Source: Bacteroidota bacterium
GTDB taxonomy: Bacteria > Bacteroidota > Bacteroidia > Flavobacteriales_F > PHOS-HE28
Length of the DNA stretch: 8,389 nucleotides
Direction: 5' to 3'
Assembly: GCA_023430945.1 (NCBI GenBank)
Contig: JAEYYE010000353.1
Span: 1 to 8,389 of the forward strand
This document shows positions 6,725 to 8,389 of this stretch, in pieces. A model generated the notes under the pieces. It did no database searches, had not been told where the DNA came from, and saw nothing but the letters and a program-made list of their open reading frames with translations. The position numbers were made by a program, and so were the translations under genes. The stretch's first letter is position 1; the number at the start of each line of letters is the position of its first letter.

Positions 6725-7528
6725 TTAGCCAGCCAAAGTTTCATCTGGAATTACCGGAACGACCGGGATCTCTGTTGAGCCTGATCGCACTCGCAATGGT
6801 TTAGCCGCTGCCTTGGCCACGATCTTCTTTGCCTCATCTGCTTTCTCACCTTCCACAACTTCACGCTTGAGTACTTCATTCATCAGCACGGCGCGGATCT
6901 GTTCACTCGTGATGCGTATGTCAGGGGTGATCCTTCGCAATTCTCTTCTAATGATATCCACGCATGCATCGGATTGCACAAGTGCGCCCAAATAGTATCG
7001 GCTCAATGCCTGTTTTTGCGCATGGAAATCACCCAAGGCAGATCGTTGCCATCCTTCTTTGCACCAGAGATACAAATGATCAAGATCACTTTCCGATCTT
7101 GGATTCACTGAAGAGAAATCGATATCGACCACTAATTCGTGCTGGATCGGTTTCCTGAATTGAACATGGTAGACGCACCATCTTAGTCCAGTGGTCAGAA
7201 GCACCCAATCCACGCCTTGGTTCGCGGCGTAATCGATCGCTTGCTTAACGTGATTGTCGCGTAGATCGATGCCGATCGCCTTCACCTCGATCAATGTCGT
7301 CAGCTTCCCATCAAGCTTGATCGCCAGGTCGCAGTAGGTTCCGCGGATAGCATATTCACTGGTCAATTCAGTGTACTTGTCGTAACCGAACACATCCGCC
7401 AGCTTGTCTTTGATGATGGTGACCGTATCTGTTTCTCCGACATCACGCTGGCGTGCCGCTTGAAGGATCGGTTGATAACGCTTGATACCTGCGATCAAAC
7501 GCTCGGCAACTTTCTTTGGAACTGGCAT
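6725..7528 (-). CDS. Stand-alone PD-(D/E)XK protein, type I restriction HsdR N-terminal-domain-like
   Basis: This 267-residue protein has no signal peptide or membrane segment and should be cytoplasmic. Residues about 35-125 look like the nuclease fold of the HsdR N-terminal domain: TVTIIKDKLADVFGYDKY, then E58, D67 in YCDLAIKLDGK, the E81-V-K83 core and a QxxxY motif (Q96-Y100). This is the D...ExK plus QxxxY set of the RecB/HsdR-type nucleases. The rest is predicted helical (SRYYLGALV, DIIRRELRRI), ending in a Lys/Ala-rich tail. No helicase domain, HsdM or HsdS is nearby, so this is not a complete restriction system. Its function is unknown; it might be a DNA nuclease or a catalytically idle DNA-binding domain. 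It lies 66 bp downstream of the ABC-F gene on the same strand and is convergent with the PD40 gene. GC is visibly lower than the neighbours (45% in bases 6901-6960), hinting at acquisition, though GATC density matches the rest. Confidence 0.82.
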   Translation of the reverse strand: MPVPKKVAERLIAGIKRYQPILQAARQRDVGETDTVTIIKDKLADVFGYDKYTELTSEYAIRGTYCDLAIKLDGKLTTLIEVKAIGIDLRDNHVKQAIDYAANQGVDWVLLTTGLRWCVYHVQFRKPIQHELVVDIDFSSVNPRSESDLDHLYLWCKEGWQRSALGDFHAQKQALSRYYLGALVQSDACVDIIRRELRRITPDIRITSEQIRAVLMNEVLKREVVEGEKADEAKKIVAKAAAKPLRVRSGSTEIPVVPVIPDETLAG

Positions 7529-7574
7529 GGTACTGGATCTTCTGCTTGGTAGAGGATCAATATCAAAAAGAATA

Positions 7575-7589
7575 TCCGATCAGATCGGA
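7575..7589 (-). terminator. Palindrome and T-run between the ABC-F and HsdR-like genes
   Basis: TCCGATC and GATCGGA flank a single central base, forming a 15 bp near-perfect palindrome 5 nt after the ABC-F stop codon. On the minus strand it is followed, after 5 nt, by TTTTT (7565-7569). It may be a weak terminator of the ABC-F gene or a dyad operator ahead of the HsdR-like gene; the tiny loop makes a strong hairpin less likely (a 5 bp stem with 5 nt loop is the realistic fold). Confidence 0.4.
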
Positions 7590-7594
7590 AAAGA

Positions 7595-8389
7595 TCACCC
7601 CTCCGCCTTCTCGCTCAGCTCCAGCCAGCGATCGCCCAGGATCTCGATCCGTTTCGTCAGTTCATCCAGCTGCACGGCACGCTTTGTGATCTCTTCGTGA
7701 TCGGCGCCCGCATCACCGAGTGATGCGATCAGTTCCTCCTTCTTCTTCTCCAGTTGGGGAAGTTCCGCGTTCAACTTTTCCAATTCCAGCTTTTCGCCGT
7801 AGGTTATCTTTTTCTTCACCTCGGGTTTTGATCCCGTCTTCACCTCCTGCACCGCCCTCTGCACTTTCTCCATTCTCTCCGCCTTCTCCACCTTCACCTC
7901 TTTCTCCTTATGCGCCTCCCGCAACTCCGTATAGCTGCCCACCCACTCCTTGATCTTCCCTTCGCCCTCGAACACCAGCAGCTTACTGCACACCTTGTCC
8001 ATGAAGAAGCGGTCGTGGCTCACCACCAGCAGGCAGGCATCCAGGTCGATCAGGAAATCCTCCAGCGCGTTCAGGGTGGGAATGTCCAGATCGTTGGTCG
8101 GTTCGTCCAACACCAGCACGTTCGGATTCTTCATCAGCACAGTACACAGGTGCAATCGGCGCCGTTCACCACCGCTCAGCGTGCTCACGTACTGGTACTG
8201 CTGCTCCTTGTCGAACATGAAGCGCTCCAACAACCCGCTGGCCGTGAGCGTGCGGCCTTTCGCCAGCGGGATCACATCGGCGATCTCGCGCACCACTTCC
8301 AGGATCCGCTTGTCCTCCTTCAGCTCGAGGCCCTGCTGACCGAAGAAGCCGAGCACCACCGTTTCGCCGATCGAAACCTTGCCCATGTC
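7595..8389 (-). CDS. ABC-F family ATPase, Uup-like, C-terminal part (N-terminus beyond right edge)
   Basis: The frame stays open to the right edge; the Met at 8384-8386 is internal, since the codon before it (GAC) is in frame and the family continues upstream. The visible 264 residues are the second half of a tandem ATPase. Counting from that Met, IGETVVLGFFGQQ (6-18) holds the Q-loop, LSGGERRRLHL (70-80) is the ABC signature, VLVLDEPTNDLD (90-101) is Walker B with D-loop, and VSHDRFF (122-128) is the H-loop. From about 155 to the end there is a charged region and a coiled coil (LELEKLNAELPQLEKKKEEL) like the C-terminal domain of Uup. ABC-F proteins lack membrane domains and act on ribosomes; Uup has also been linked to DNA transactions. 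The second-site Walker A and the whole first ATPase domain are outside the window. ABC-F membership is certain; the Uup subgroup is inferred from the C-terminal coiled coil. Confidence 0.95.
   Translation of the reverse strand, partial: DMGKVSIGETVVLGFFGQQGLELKEDKRILEVVREIADVIPLAKGRTLTASGLLERFMFDKEQQYQYVSTLSGGERRRLHLCTVLMKNPNVLVLDEPTNDLDIPTLNALEDFLIDLDACLLVVSHDRFFMDKVCSKLLVFEGEGKIKEWVGSYTELREAHKEKEVKVEKAERMEKVQRAVQEVKTGSKPEVKKKITYGEKLELEKLNAELPQLEKKKEELIASLGDAGADHEEITKRAVQLDELTKRIEILGDRWLELSEKAEG

Noticed and set aside
7595..8386. Treating the Met at 8384-8386 as the start of a complete 263-residue protein
   Set aside because: The frame continues to the window edge, and the sequence begins in the middle of an ABC ATPase domain, after the Walker A.
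6725..8389. A defence island built from the HsdR-like protein and the ABC-F ATPase
   Set aside because: No methylase, specificity subunit, helicase partner or toxin is present; ABC-F proteins are usual housekeeping genes, so adjacency alone is not evidence.

Overview
The window looks like a chromosomal segment of a GC-rich member of the Bacteroidota, perhaps a Flavobacteriales-type lineage. The evidence is indirect. The TPR/PD40/CRD protein has a PorE-like architecture typical of this phylum, with a signal peptide ending in ...ISAQ. Two adjacent lipoproteins are an MbnP-like protein and a MauG-type dihaem enzyme. Start codons lack clear Shine-Dalgarno sequences, and a TAnnTTTG-like element lies just upstream of one start. 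No 16S or other direct taxonomic marker is present. GC is in the mid to high 50s by eye. The tetramer GATC is strikingly abundant throughout.

Layout: (1) 1-2730, minus strand: a 910-codon open frame, cut by the left edge, encoding a UvrD/RecB-superfamily helicase of the AddA/RecB type with all the usual helicase motifs; its C-terminal part lies outside the window. (2) 2845-4793, plus strand: a probable two-gene operon of an MbnP-like lipoprotein and a dihaem MauG/MbnH-like 'cytochrome c peroxidase' lipoprotein. (3) 4794-5069: a leader region of about 276 bp without a convincing gene. (4) 5070-6665, plus strand: a secreted TPR/PD40 beta-propeller/CRD protein resembling the T9SS component PorE but lacking the OmpA-like C-terminus. 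It is followed by a strong intrinsic terminator at 6689-6711. (5) 6725-7528, minus strand: a stand-alone PD-(D/E)XK protein resembling the HsdR N-terminal domain, with lower GC than its neighbours. (6) 7595-8389, minus strand: the C-terminal part of an Uup-like ABC-F ATPase, cut by the right edge.

The most interesting unit is the pair at 2845-4793. In characterised MbnH/MbnP pairs the dihaem enzyme oxidises a tryptophan of its partner to kynurenine, which helps form a copper site. Here the enzyme has Tyr321 where classical bacterial cytochrome c peroxidases carry the axial Met, which is the MauG/MbnH hallmark. The partner has a Trp/His-rich MHWDW motif. A kynurenine-dependent copper protein in a Bacteroidota genome, without a methanobactin operon in view, is therefore a plausible and testable prediction. 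I see no mobile element, CRISPR array, tRNA or rRNA, and nothing that amounts to a clear defence island.
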